A stretch of 64,000 bases of DNA from PALSA-188 sp963720075 (GTDB lineage Bacteria > Acidobacteriota > Terriglobia > Terriglobales > Acidobacteriaceae), in assembly GCA_963720075.1 (NCBI GenBank), contig CAVREG010000019.1, forward strand, positions 1,426,001-1,490,000, read 5' to 3'. Within the stretch, counting starts at the first letter, position 1. The number at the start of each line of letters is the position of its first letter. The position numbers and the translations under genes were made by a program. Shown here in pieces: positions 31,184 to 40,719 of the stretch. A model generated the notes under the pieces. That model ran no database searches, had not been told where the DNA came from, and saw only the letters and a list, made by a program, of their open reading frames with translations.

Positions 31184-34100
31184 CTACGATAGCACTGGTG
31201 GTATCACGGCGCTTCCGGCTAAATCTTCCAGCAAGGTTTTTACTTGATCGAGAACCTCCGCGGGCTGGTGCGCCTTCATGGGAAATTTGAGCGTTCCGTC
31301 GGGAGTGAACTGCGTACCCCGATGGGTGGAAACGAAGCGCGCCAGCTTTTCTGGATCAATCACGGCGTTTTGACGAAACTTGATCGTCATGAAGTCCCGC
31401 TTTCGTTCAATAACCGTTGCTCCAACCTCGATTGCCAGAAGTTTGAGCGAAGCATAATCCAACAGATTGCGCACAGCCGGAGGCGGTTCGCCATAGCGGT
31501 CTTGCAGTTCGGCTCCCACGTCATTCAATTGAGATTCAGTTTCCACCGCGGCAACTCGCTTGTACATTCGCAAACGCTGGTTCTCCTCGCCGATATATTC
31601 CGCGGGAATGCGAATGTTCATGCCGAGATTGAGCTGAGTTTCAGGCTCGTCGCCTGATGCTTCTCCCTTCATTTCGCGAACCGCGCGGTCGAGCATTTGA
31701 GTGTAAAGCTCAAATCCTATCGCCTCGATGTGCCCGCTTTGTTCGCCGCCCAGCAGATTGCCGGCGCCTCGCAGTTCAAGGTCGAGCGCGGCGATCTTGA
31801 ATCCGGCGCCTAGATCGCTAAATTCCTTTAGCGCTGCCAGCCTCCTCCGCGCGATTGGCGTAAGCTCGATTTCCGTCGGTACGAGTAAATATGCATAGGC
31901 CCGCCGATTCGAGCGTCCCACACGGCCGCGCAACTGATAAAGCTCGGATAAGCCGAGCCGCTCCGCGCGATTGATCAAAATCGTATTGCACAGCGGGATA
32001 TCGAGACCATTTTCGATAATCGTGGTCGCAACCAGGATGTCCGCTTCGTGATGCATGAACTTCAGCATAACTTTTTCCAACTCACCTTCGGACATTTGGC
32101 CGTGACCAACAAGCACTCTGGCTCGCGGCACAAATTCCTGGAGCTTCGTCGCAATTTCCCATATCGTGTCCACGCGATTGTGTACGAAATAAACCTGTCC
32201 GCCGCGGTCAAGTTCCTGCTCGATGGCCGATTGAATCAGTTTTTCATCCCAATTCGCAACTACGGTTTGAATCGCAATGCGATCTTTCGGAGGCGTTTCG
32301 ATTACGCTCATATCGCGCAATCCAACCAATGACATGTGCAATGTGCGCGGGATCGGCGTGGCCGACATCGTGAGAACGTCCACCTCTTTTCGCATCTGTT
32401 TCAGGCGTTCCTTGTGTCGGACGCCGAATCGCTGTTCCTCATCCACTATCAGTAGTCCAAGGTCCGGAAATTTGATGTCCTTCGAAAGCAAGCGGTGCGT
32501 GCCGATGAGAATGTCAACTTTACCCGCTTCAACTTTCTGAAGAATTTCTTTTTGCTGCCGGGCGGTCCGAAAGCGGCTGATCATTTCAATGGCAACCGGG
32601 AAAGCGGCGAAGCGCTGCTTGAAGGTCTCGTAGTGCTGGAAAGCGAGAACGGTAGTGGGCGCGAGAACGGCTACCTGCTTATTGTCGCTTACCGCTTTGA
32701 ATGCTGCACGCATTGCGATTTCAGTTTTGCCGTATCCAACGTCGCCGCACAGCAGGCGATCCATAGGTTGCGGCGATTCCATATCCCGCTTTACATCGGC
32801 GATAGCGTAATCCTGGTCGTCAGTTTCGTTGTATTCGAATGCGTCCTCAAATTCGCGCATCCACTCATTACTCGGAGGAAAGGCATGACCTTGCGCCGTC
32901 TTGCGCTGAGCATATAGCTTCAGCAGTTCGTCGGTCATATCTTTCATGGCCTTCCGAACTCTAGCCTTTGTCTTTCCCCAGGCCGCGGTGCCAAGATGAT
33001 TTAACGCAGGCTTGGCCCCTTCCGACGAACGGTACTTCTGAATTAGATCTAAACGGGTTAAAGGAACATACAGTCGCGCGCCCTCTGCATACTCAAGGAG
33101 CATGAATTCAGCGTTCCCGTCGCCCTGATTTATCTCTTTTAAGCCCTGGTATTGCCCGATGCCGTGTTCGACGTGAACAACATAATCGCCAACCTGTAGA
33201 TCGCGGAAGTCAGATAAGAACGCAGAAACTTTCGATCTCTGTTTCTGCGGACGCGTGACTACGGATTCAGATTCATCGAAAAGATCTCGGGCGCCAAATA
33301 CGGCAAGGTTGGCATCGGGAAGCACAAATCCATCCGGCACGTAGGCCTTGGCCAATGTGCTTGTTAGGATTTCGCCCGCGAAATAAGCGGTCTCGTCGGC
33401 ATAGCTCTCGCCTCCGCGAGTTCTGCTGCCGAGACGGAAGGAAACCCCATATTCGCTGAAGAGATCCGCCAGGCGTTCGACCTCGCCTGTATTCGGAACG
33501 GCAATCAAAACTCGCCTGCCTTCGGAAATCTGTTTTTTTACTTCTTCCAGCATTGCGGGTATCGAACCATGGAAGCGATCGGCCGGCTGCGAATGAAACG
33601 AAACAGACGGAACTCCCTCAGCCTTCGTTATTGCAAGATGCTCCACATCCGCGCCGGGAAGAGCCGCTATTTGTTCCCACCATTCCTCCGGCGAGAAATA
33701 TAAGTCGCGAGGTTCGACAAGGGCGCCCACTCCGCTCGATTCGTGCGCGGTCTCTATTCGCGTCCAAAGATGTTCGAATTCCGGATGAAGAGCAGATGGT
33801 TCGTCAATCAGAACAGCGGCATTCGGCATTAAATCAAACAGACTATGATTCGCACCGGCAACTGCAGCGTACGGCTCCCACCCCGGGAAGGTCGTAACGC
33901 CTGCGGATCGTACCGCCTGTTCCACAACCTCCTCTGGTCCGGAGATCCGCTTTCCTGAAAGCCGGGAATGAATAGCGGCAAGCAACTCTGTGGTTACCGG
34001 AGTCTCGGTCAAAGGCAGCAGCACAGCTTCGTCCACGGTATCGGAAGAGCGTTGAGTTGTAGGATCAAATTTGCGAACAGACTCAACTTCATCGCCGAAA

Positions 34101-34720
34101 AACTCGATCCGCAAGGGGCGATCGGCTTCGGGCGAGTACACATCCAGAATGCCACCGCGCAAAGCATATTCGCCCGGCATTTCGACCACATCGGTCGCGC
34201 TATAACCCACGGTGTTCAGGTGAGCCAGCAGCGTCTCATGATCAAATGTCTCTCCTCGTTTCACTATGCGCGCTAGGTCCGAGTAGTATTCGGAAGAGCG
34301 CAAGCGCAGCGCCGCGGCCGCAATTGGCGTCACTATAATAGAGGCCGCTCCGGTTGAAATCTTCCAAAGCGCTACGGCGCGTTCTTCCTGAATTTCGGGA
34401 TGAGGAGAAAGATTTTGAAACGGCAATACATCATTGGCGGGCAAAACGATGATCGAATCCGGCTGTGGCGCTCCCAGGAGTTCGCAAAAGGCCCGCAATA
34501 CGGGAGCGAATTCGTCAGCGGTTTTATTGTCCTGAACGACTAAAACTAGGGGGCGTCCCGCAGATTTCTGAAGCAAAACGGTGATCAGCGCTTTTGCGGT
34601 GGGATTTAAGCCAGAAACACCAATCCGCCCCGCGCCCTCTTTGATGTGGGAGGCTACACGCTTAAACTCTGGCAGATTTTCCGCGTCCGCAAAGAGATCG
34701 CGGACGAATGGCAACACCAT
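31184..34720 (-). CDS. mfd: Transcription-repair coupling factor
   Basis: A 1178-aa DNA translocase that removes stalled RNA polymerase and recruits UvrA. In order: UvrB-like N-terminal domains (PLVLVVQDNKTADEF, then LPFQNLSPHPE), the RNA-polymerase-interacting domain (GDYVVHVEHGIGQYQGL), RecG-like motor motifs with Walker A GDVGYGKTEIA, VDEEQRFGV and SATPIPRTLHMSL, the RAVGRVGR-type helicase motif (LRGRVGRSN), and the TRCF C-terminal domain. Full-length and intact. Confidence 0.96.
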   Translation of the reverse strand: MVLPFVRDLFADAENLPEFKRVASHIKEGAGRIGVSGLNPTAKALITVLLQKSAGRPLVLVVQDNKTADEFAPVLRAFCELLGAPQPDSIIVLPANDVLPFQNLSPHPEIQEERAVALWKISTGAASIIVTPIAAAALRLRSSEYYSDLARIVKRGETFDHETLLAHLNTVGYSATDVVEMPGEYALRGGILDVYSPEADRPLRIEFFGDEVESVRKFDPTTQRSSDTVDEAVLLPLTETPVTTELLAAIHSRLSGKRISGPEEVVEQAVRSAGVTTFPGWEPYAAVAGANHSLFDLMPNAAVLIDEPSALHPEFEHLWTRIETAHESSGVGALVEPRDLYFSPEEWWEQIAALPGADVEHLAITKAEGVPSVSFHSQPADRFHGSIPAMLEEVKKQISEGRRVLIAVPNTGEVERLADLFSEYGVSFRLGSRTRGGESYADETAYFAGEILTSTLAKAYVPDGFVLPDANLAVFGARDLFDESESVVTRPQKQRSKVSAFLSDFRDLQVGDYVVHVEHGIGQYQGLKEINQGDGNAEFMLLEYAEGARLYVPLTRLDLIQKYRSSEGAKPALNHLGTAAWGKTKARVRKAMKDMTDELLKLYAQRKTAQGHAFPPSNEWMREFEDAFEYNETDDQDYAIADVKRDMESPQPMDRLLCGDVGYGKTEIAMRAAFKAVSDNKQVAVLAPTTVLAFQHYETFKQRFAAFPVAIEMISRFRTARQQKEILQKVEAGKVDILIGTHRLLSKDIKFPDLGLLIVDEEQRFGVRHKERLKQMRKEVDVLTMSATPIPRTLHMSLVGLRDMSVIETPPKDRIAIQTVVANWDEKLIQSAIEQELDRGGQVYFVHNRVDTIWEIATKLQEFVPRARVLVGHGQMSEGELEKVMLKFMHHEADILVATTIIENGLDIPLCNTILINRAERLGLSELYQLRGRVGRSNRRAYAYLLVPTEIELTPIARRRLAALKEFSDLGAGFKIAALDLELRGAGNLLGGEQSGHIEAIGFELYTQMLDRAVREMKGEASGDEPETQLNLGMNIRIPAEYIGEENQRLRMYKRVAAVETESQLNDVGAELQDRYGEPPPAVRNLLDYASLKLLAIEVGATVIERKRDFMTIKFRQNAVIDPEKLARFVSTHRGTQFTPDGTLKFPMKAHQPAEVLDQVKTLLEDLAGSAVIPPVLS

Positions 34721-34875
34721 CGCACCACTATTCTAGCAGCAGACTATTGACGAACGCCCAGTGGTTCCGGTATCTGTGGACAGCAATCGTCTTGCCGATA
34801 TAGCTTGTTGGAAGTAGTCGTAAGCGACTTTTCCAATCCGTCAACACGCATTTCTCGCACGATCAGAGAAAACAA

Positions 34876-34899
34876 AACGGGAAGCAGAGGCTTCCCGTT
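34876..34899 (-). terminator. Intrinsic terminator of the small secreted-protein gene
   Basis: A perfect ten-base-pair stem AACGGGAAGC/GCTTCCCGTT with a four-base loop; on the minus strand it is followed by TTGTTTTCT. It lies 22 bases after the stop of the gene at 34921-35289. Confidence 0.8.
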
Positions 34900-34920
34900 A
34901 GATTCACTTATCCACCTTCA

Positions 34921-35289
34921 TTAGCTTTCCGGCATCGCACCGTCGAGAGATAACGCTTTCTTTTTCCCTCCAAAGCGAATTTGCGCCAGCGAACTCGTGC
35001 CATCACTATTTTTCTCGAGAATAGCTGAGTCGCCGGCAGGCGGGCTACTCAGGTCAACTAAATGGGCCTGGGCAGTGGCAACTACTTTCTTACCCTTCAT
35101 AAAGCTGACCTGGACATCAGGGCCCGCGCCGTCCCATGTAACTGAGTACTCGCCAGGAGCCAGTGCTTTTCCATTCACCGTAACCTGAGTGTTAACCATT
35201 AGTGAACCTTTATTGGAAGCAAATACAGCCGAGCTCAAGAGCAAAGCAAGTCCGAGTGCAAAGCTTTTCGCAAACCTCGAGATTTTCAT
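34921..35289 (-). CDS. Small secreted protein of unknown function
   Basis: A 122-aa protein with a clear signal peptide (residues 1-24, ending SAVFA). The mature part starts with NKGSLMVNTQVTVNGKALAPGEYSV and looks like an all-beta domain; similar small secreted proteins occur in acidobacteria, in my experience, without assigned function. Its own terminator and the 424-base gap upstream mark it as a single-gene unit. Confidence 0.65.
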   Translation of the reverse strand: MKISRFAKSFALGLALLLSSAVFASNKGSLMVNTQVTVNGKALAPGEYSVTWDGAGPDVQVSFMKGKKVVATAQAHLVDLSSPPAGDSAILEKNSDGTSSLAQIRFGGKKKALSLDGAMPES

Positions 35290-35713
35290 GGAACTCCATT
35301 TCTTTCCCGATAACCACCGGGAAGCGATTCTTGGCGGCCAGGGCCCAAATGCCCGAAAACCTTAATTTAATTGCAAAACGCCTACAATGTCGCCGGGGAT
35401 AAGCAAAGAGTGATCCAACGACCGCTCTTCACTGGGATTACGTTCACCTGGCCGTCAAACCGAGAGTGATGTAATCCTTTCGCCCCGAAGTTTTCTCGAC
35501 TAGCGACGTATTTCTCGTCGCAATTATCCACGTGTTACATACGCAACTCCGTCAGTCAAATTGCGACGATGGAACACTGCGTACACTCTTGGACGGAAAC
35601 AGCGCGCTGGGGTTAGCACGAATCTGAACAGTCGGATAGGAAGACAAGGCGCGAGTGTCTTGTTGCAGCGCCGTTTGCGCGAGGATTTTAGTTTTTCGGC
35701 TCCGATTAGGTAC
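35290..35713. other. Intergenic region, no gene recognised
   Basis: This 424-base gap lies between the small secreted-protein gene and ispF, both leftward. It contains a short hairpin GCGACG/CGTCGC near 35503-35521 and must hold the promoter of the secreted-protein gene, which I could not pin down. Open frames here overlap ispF or lack coding character. Confidence 0.4.
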
Positions 35714-36238
35714 TTATTTCTTCCGTTTTGCCAGCCGAAGCTTGCTTCGATCCTGTCTCGAAGATTCCAAACTGAGCAGAACAGTCGCGTGGGCAATTGC
35801 GGCGTTGTCAGTTCCCATACCTTCCGGCGTTTTTGCTTTTATCCCAACGCAGCTCCCCGGAATTCGTAGTAATTTCGCAATGCGAGCGCGAATCGCGGAC
35901 GCGTGCGGACCGATTTTCGGCGCCACGAGAATAAGTGTACTGTCAAGATTGCCAATGACGTAGCCGGCTCTTTCAACTCGCTTCATTGCCTCGGCCAAAA
36001 AAACTGCCGAGTCCGCGTCGCGCCACCTCGGATCAGATGGCGAAAACAATGAACCGATATCTGGAGCCGCTACTGCTCCGAGCAATGCGTCGGTGATCGC
36101 ATGCAGCAAAACATCGCCGTCAGAATGGCCTCCCAAGCCTTTCGGATGTGGAAGCGTGACGCCGCCAATCTTGAGCGGGATGCCACGTTTGAATTCGTGA
36201 GAGTCCCAGCCATAGCCGATACGAATTTGTGGTTTCAA
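35714..36238 (-). CDS. ispF: 2-C-methyl-D-erythritol 2,4-cyclodiphosphate synthase
   Basis: A 174-aa enzyme of the MEP isoprenoid pathway that cyclises CDP-methylerythritol phosphate with loss of CMP. The N-terminus IRIGYGWDSHEF has the zinc-binding Asp and His, GGHSDGDVLLHAITDALLG gives the third ligand and active site, and KAKTPEGMGT closes the pocket. The last ~17 residues are an extra basic tail. It follows ispD 45 bases downstream on the same strand. Confidence 0.94.
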   Translation of the reverse strand: MKPQIRIGYGWDSHEFKRGIPLKIGGVTLPHPKGLGGHSDGDVLLHAITDALLGAVAAPDIGSLFSPSDPRWRDADSAVFLAEAMKRVERAGYVIGNLDSTLILVAPKIGPHASAIRARIAKLLRIPGSCVGIKAKTPEGMGTDNAAIAHATVLLSLESSRQDRSKLRLAKRKK

Positions 36239-36283
36239 GTGACGATTCCTGTGGTCAGATTATTCTTTTCTTACAGGCGTAAT

Positions 36284-37024
36284 TCATTGACTGGAACGAA
36301 TTTCGCTCTGAAGATAAAACTCCGCAAGCTCTAAATCCGAGGGACTAGTAATCTTGATGTTTCTCGGCGATCCCATCACCACCGCGACTTCGTGCCCGGA
36401 TCGCTCGACGAGCGAAGCTTCATCAGTCCCCAGGAACCCATCCGCATTCGCTTCATCAAATGCCTTCTTGAGCACATCATAACGAAAACCCTGGGGAGTT
36501 TGCGCCATGACCAATCGCTCGCGGGGCATTGTAGCGGTAATAATCGCGCCGCCCGCCGTCCGATCAACCTGCTTCACCGTGTCAACAGCTGGCATTCCAG
36601 CGATTGCCGCGCCGTATTTCCGGACGCCTTGGATTACATCCTGAATAATCTGACGTGTAACGAACGGGCGTACCGCGTCATGCACAAGAACAATATCATC
36701 GGGTGCGGCCGCAATCGCAGTCAGTGCTCTTGAAACAGAATGCTGTCTGTGATCCCCACCCTCAACTAGGTGGATTGTAGCTTTCGTCATCCCTTCCTTA
36801 TCCAATCGTGCTCTAAAAGACGCAATTTCGTTATTGCGCAGTGCGATGTAAATCTCCGAGACATCCCGGATAGCGGTAAATTTACGCAACGTGTGAATCA
36901 GAATCGGACTTCCACCGAGTTCAGTAAATTGTTTCGAAGGAACTTTCTTCTGACGAGAAGAGTCAGACGTGTAAACCATCCGAGTGCCCAGTCCCGCAGC
37001 GGGAATAATGACAATCACCTTCAT
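36284..37024 (-). CDS. ispD: 2-C-methyl-D-erythritol 4-phosphate cytidylyltransferase
   Basis: A 246-aa MEP-pathway enzyme activating methylerythritol phosphate with CTP. It shows PAAGLGTRM near the N-terminus (nucleotide loop), KKVPSKQFTELGG with the catalytic lysine, VEGGDHRQHSVSRAL and VLVHDAVRPFV, the IspD hallmarks. I place the start at ATG 37024; an extension of 11 codons lacks similarity. It forms a unit with ispF. Confidence 0.94.
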   Translation of the reverse strand: MKVIVIIPAAGLGTRMVYTSDSSRQKKVPSKQFTELGGSPILIHTLRKFTAIRDVSEIYIALRNNEIASFRARLDKEGMTKATIHLVEGGDHRQHSVSRALTAIAAAPDDIVLVHDAVRPFVTRQIIQDVIQGVRKYGAAIAGMPAVDTVKQVDRTAGGAIITATMPRERLVMAQTPQGFRYDVLKKAFDEANADGFLGTDEASLVERSGHEVAVVMGSPRNIKITSPSDLELAEFYLQSEIRSSQ

Positions 37025-37203
37025 GGGGCGATCAGTATACGAGGCTGCCACGTCCACTTCAAATACGCTGAAGTGCTGAATGCACAGGATCCATTCCCAT
37101 TTTGTGAGCCTACAGGAACTTTTATCCGGTCATACATGCCAAAAGCGATGTCCAATAAACAGCAAACGGGCGATACTCGGTGGGTCGGCAGGATATACGC
37201 AAT

Positions 37204-37605
37204 ATGCCCTTGCGCAATGGTTCTTGGCTTCGACTGATCGGTTACTGCACGGCATTAGTCCTCGGTACAGCGCTATGCCTCGCAGTCGTGTTAGCCGGCG
37301 CAACTGTCACGTTCGCCGCTGGACAGTCTGCTGAGCCCGCACCTCAAACAAGTTTTTCAGGAATGGTTACCGACGAACATTGTGGCGCTAAACATGATAG
37401 ATACCCAGGAAAGAGCGCTTCCGAATGCGCGAAAATGTGCGCGTTGAATGGATCGCGATATGTATTGCTCAACGGAGACATCGTCTATACGCTAATCGGA
37501 AAAGATTTAGCGCTCGATAGGTTGGCAGGACACCGAGCCACCGTTACAGGAACGCTCCAGGGAACAAACCTAAACGTAGTCTCTGTTACTGCGGAACATC
37601 CTTAG
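37204..37605 (+). CDS. Secreted DUF5818-like protein
   Basis: A 133-aa protein with a signal peptide/anchor (LIGYCTALVLGTALCLAVVLAG) and a mature domain TSFSGMVTDEHCGAKHDRYPGKSA, then CAKMCALNGSRYVLL and VYTLIGKDL. The C..H....C...C spacing matches DUF5818, a small periplasmic family frequent in Acidobacteriota whose cysteines may bind metal or form disulfides. I use ATG 37204; a GTG at 37180 is possible. It is convergent with the YacL-type gene. Confidence 0.65.
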   Translation: MPLRNGSWLRLIGYCTALVLGTALCLAVVLAGATVTFAAGQSAEPAPQTSFSGMVTDEHCGAKHDRYPGKSASECAKMCALNGSRYVLLNGDIVYTLIGKDLALDRLAGHRATVTGTLQGTNLNVVSVTAEHP

Positions 37606-37617
37606 AAGCGAACGCAA

Positions 37618-38721
37618 TCACCCGTGCTCTGCCGGACGTATCTCCATCAAGGCCGGGGATGTTTTCACGTCACTTTGCGTCGTTGAGTTAACTGCGGTGA
37701 CCGCCGCAATCGCGGGCCGGGAGTCCGATCGCGGCAATCTTTCATCCCATTTTCCGAAGATCATCTTTCCCGCTGTTGTTTGCAAAACGGAAGTGACTGA
37801 TACGTCAACCGTCTTTCCAATCATTTTGCGGGCATTGTCCACCACAACCATAGTGCCGTCGTCAAGATACGCGACCCCCTGGTTGTATTCTTTCCCCTCT
37901 TTCAGGATAAATACCTTCATGCTCTCCCCAGGCAAGACAATCGGTTTGAGCGTATTGGCGAGTTCATTAATATTGAGGACCTCGACTCCTTGGAGTTGGG
38001 CCACTTTATTCAGATTGAAGTCATTAGTAATGATTTTTCCCTCATACAGCTTGGCTAGTTCGATGAGCTTTAAATCCACCTCTCGTACCGCCGGAAAGTC
38101 ATCTTCCACAATCTGAATTTGCACGCAGGCAATTTTCTGCAGGCGTTGAAGAATGTCCAGCCCGCGGCGTCCCCGATTGCGCTTCAACGAATCAGCCGAA
38201 TCCGCCACCAATTGCAACTCGCGGAGGACGAATTGAGGAGTAAGAATGATTCCATCAAGGAATCCGGTTTCCGCGATGTCAGCGATGCGTCCATCAATGA
38301 TGACACTTGTGTCGAGGATCTTGTAGCTTTTCTTGCCCTGCTTTTCTCCGCCAAAAATTCCGCCTAGCGCCGAAAGATTGAGCAGATCGCCCTTGTTGGC
38401 CCCGACAACCAATCCAACATAAGCCATCAAAAACATGACCATCAGTTGCAGAAAGCTTTGGGTTGGCCCGGAGGGAATGCTGTCTCGAATTACGACCGCA
38501 AACAGGTAGGCGCCGAAAATGCCTAGAACGCTGCCGATGGCGGCCCCGATCAACCGCGTGAGGCTGGCAAATCGTAAGCGCCTCTCAAAAATCACGATGG
38601 CGCCGCCGATGAGTACCCCGATGCCGGCGTCTATGTTGGCGGGTAGCGAGAAAGGCCGGACAAGGTAGCAAGTAATCGAAACAAAAACAATAAATATAAG
38701 GCGAATCAATGCCAAGTCCAC
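37618..38721 (-). CDS. Membrane PIN-TRAM domain protein (YacL-like)
   Basis: A 367-aa protein with four N-terminal membrane segments (~7-120), a PIN nuclease domain (~135-255) with LDTSVIIDGRIADIAE and TNDFNLNKVA supplying the acidic residues, and a C-terminal TRAM domain (~265-325, GVAYLDDGTMVVVDNARKMIG) that binds RNA. This is the Bacillus YacL layout; the substrate is unknown. In many genomes it lies next to ispD/ispF, as here, though the DUF5818-like gene intervenes on the opposite strand. Confidence 0.88.
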   Translation of the reverse strand: MDLALIRLIFIVFVSITCYLVRPFSLPANIDAGIGVLIGGAIVIFERRLRFASLTRLIGAAIGSVLGIFGAYLFAVVIRDSIPSGPTQSFLQLMVMFLMAYVGLVVGANKGDLLNLSALGGIFGGEKQGKKSYKILDTSVIIDGRIADIAETGFLDGIILTPQFVLRELQLVADSADSLKRNRGRRGLDILQRLQKIACVQIQIVEDDFPAVREVDLKLIELAKLYEGKIITNDFNLNKVAQLQGVEVLNINELANTLKPIVLPGESMKVFILKEGKEYNQGVAYLDDGTMVVVDNARKMIGKTVDVSVTSVLQTTAGKMIFGKWDERLPRSDSRPAIAAVTAVNSTTQSDVKTSPALMEIRPAEHG

Positions 38722-38966
38722 GGAGGAACCTCCTCAAGCTTGTCCGATTTGTGACGGATCAAGCCCGCACCAGCTACAACCACAAGCATCCGGCAGGCTG
38801 GCGATAAATATGCGGAGCTATGAATATAGAGTAATAGGAATGCTCCGCTGAACGAAACAACGGCATCGCAATTCTGTGCCCCATGAAGTATATACCTGAC
38901 GTAAAGATCCGATCCAAACGCCTCTTGGCGGCAAAAAGTGGCCCAACCTCCTGCTACACTTCGACC

Positions 38967-39959
38967 ATGAAAGCGGTAGTCATCAGTCGTTTCGGCGGCC
39001 CCGAAGTTCTCGAAGTGAAACAAGTTCCAGATGCGGTAGCAGCCGCCTCACAAGAAATTGTGCGCGTACAAGCAGGAGGCATCAACTTCGCCGATATTAT
39101 GACCGCGAATGGCGGATATCCAGGGGCGCCCAAACCTCCGCTAATCGCCGGCCGTGAGTTTTCCGGAATATCGCAAACGAATGGAAAGAGAGTAATGGGG
39201 TATGCCCAGTGGGCGGCATTTGCTGAACAGATCGCGGCTTCGCCCAATCTTCTCTGGCCCGTGCCCGACCATTGGAGCGCCGAAGAAGCAGCGGCGTTTC
39301 CTGTTAACTACTTCACTGCTTACTTCGCATTTTGGAAGGCGGGATTGCTTGACCCTCCCGCTGAGGTAGGTGCCACGCTCCTGAAAACCGCCGGAAAGTC
39401 GCCTCCTCGCGTGCTGATCCACGCGGTCGCCGGAGGAGTCGGAACCGCTGCCGTGCAGATCGGGAAGCTTCTTGGCGTGGAAATGTACGGCACATCTTCG
39501 TCTGATGAAAAATTGGCGCGGGTGAAAGAACTCGGACTTCATCACGGAATCAACTACAAGCAACGCGACTACGAGGATGCAATCAAAGATCTAACCAAGG
39601 GTGAAGGGGTGGATGTAGTTTTTGAAATGCTCGGCGGAGAACACACTGCAAAGAGCGTTCGATGTTTGCGGGATTTTGGCCGAGTGATCGTCTATGGGAC
39701 GGCCACAGGTCAACGAGGGCAAATTGACCCTGGAGCGCTCTATACAAAGGGAGCGAGCGTTCACGGATTATGGCTTACTTATCTTTCCGCTAAACAGGAG
39801 TTGATGGATCAAGCCTGGAAACATCTTTCGGCGTGGACTGCGCGGGGGCATTTACGCCCGATGGTAGGCGATGTCTTTCCGATGGAAAAAGCCGCCAATG
39901 CTTATCGCCTACTACTGGAACGAAAGAACTTCGGCAAAGCCGTACTTAAGATCGCGTAG
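38967..39959 (+). CDS. Zinc-independent quinone oxidoreductase / MDR-family dehydrogenase
   Basis: A 330-aa medium-chain dehydrogenase. The N-terminus MKAVVISRFGGPEVLEV and GINFADIMTANGGYPG mark the quinone-oxidoreductase branch, and HAVAGGVGTAAVQIGKLLG is the NADPH-binding glycine-rich loop. No structural zinc cysteines are present. It probably reduces quinones or enones with NADPH. A TACACT lies eight bases before the ATG. The stop codon is followed at once by a GGACAACCG hairpin. Confidence 0.85.
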   Translation: MKAVVISRFGGPEVLEVKQVPDAVAAASQEIVRVQAGGINFADIMTANGGYPGAPKPPLIAGREFSGISQTNGKRVMGYAQWAAFAEQIAASPNLLWPVPDHWSAEEAAAFPVNYFTAYFAFWKAGLLDPPAEVGATLLKTAGKSPPRVLIHAVAGGVGTAAVQIGKLLGVEMYGTSSSDEKLARVKELGLHHGINYKQRDYEDAIKDLTKGEGVDVVFEMLGGEHTAKSVRCLRDFGRVIVYGTATGQRGQIDPGALYTKGASVHGLWLTYLSAKQELMDQAWKHLSAWTARGHLRPMVGDVFPMEKAANAYRLLLERKNFGKAVLKIA

Positions 39960-39981
39960 GGACAACCGCCCTCGGTTGTCC
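39960..39981. repeat. GGACARCCG-type hairpin, copy 1
   Basis: A perfect nine-base-pair hairpin GGACAACCG-CCCT-CGGTTGTCC starting directly after the dehydrogenase stop codon. It matches the copy at 42086-42107 with a compensatory A-T to G-C change in the stem. Confidence 0.65.
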
Positions 39982-40008
39982 AGTCGAGCAACGCCCGGGT
40001 AATCCAAA

Positions 40009-40719
40009 CTAACCCGGCAGCAACATGCCTTTTTCCAAGTGCCTTGTAACGTGAGCGTACGACGCCGCGTGCGGATCGTGTGTAACCATTATTACTGTCT
40101 TCTTAAACCCTTCATTTAGCCGTTTCAAAATGTCCAGAATTTCCGTGGCAGAGTTGCTGTCAAGATCTCCTGTGGGTTCGTCGGCAAGCAGCAAAGTCGG
40201 ATCGCTGACAATCGCCCGTGCGATAGCAACCCGCTGTTCTTGTCCGCCCGAGAGCTGTTTGGGCAGATGGCTCACGCGATCTTCGAGTCCAACCAATTTT
40301 AGAGCGGTCATGACATGATCGCGCCGCTGCTGGGAGCTGAGCTTGGTGAGCAGAAGCGGAAGCTCCACATTCTCAAATGCCGTGAGCACCGGTATAAGAT
40401 TAAACGTTTGAAAGACGTAACCAATATGCACGTTGCGCCAGTGAGCGGACTGCGCATCACTCAAGCGGAAGATATTTTCTCCCAGTACCAGTAATTCGCC
40501 CGCAGTCGGGCGGTCTATCGCCGCAATCATGTTCAGCAGCGTGGTCTTGCCGGAGCCCGATGGTCCCATCAGCGCAAGAAATTCGCCTTGGGCGATTTCG
40601 ATTGAGACATCGTCCAGAGCCTTCACTTCGAAGGCATCGCGCTTGAAGACTTTGCTTACGTTATGTGCTCGGACAACTTTCGTTTGAGTCGCGGTATTTG
40701 GAAGAGTAGCTGTGCTCAT
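40009..40719 (-). CDS. ABC transporter ATP-binding protein (MacB/LolD-like exporter)
   Basis: A 236-aa ATPase with Walker A GPSGSGKTTLLN, signature LSGGQEQRVAIARA and Walker B LLADEPTGDLDS, the sequence type of MacB/LolD exporters. Its start overlaps the adaptor stop by four bases (ATGA), so the two are coupled. It powers the exporter formed by the two FtsX-like permeases and the adaptor. Confidence 0.9.
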   Translation of the reverse strand: MSTATLPNTATQTKVVRAHNVSKVFKRDAFEVKALDDVSIEIAQGEFLALMGPSGSGKTTLLNMIAAIDRPTAGELLVLGENIFRLSDAQSAHWRNVHIGYVFQTFNLIPVLTAFENVELPLLLTKLSSQQRRDHVMTALKLVGLEDRVSHLPKQLSGGQEQRVAIARAIVSDPTLLLADEPTGDLDSNSATEILDILKRLNEGFKKTVIMVTHDPHAASYAHVTRHLEKGMLLPG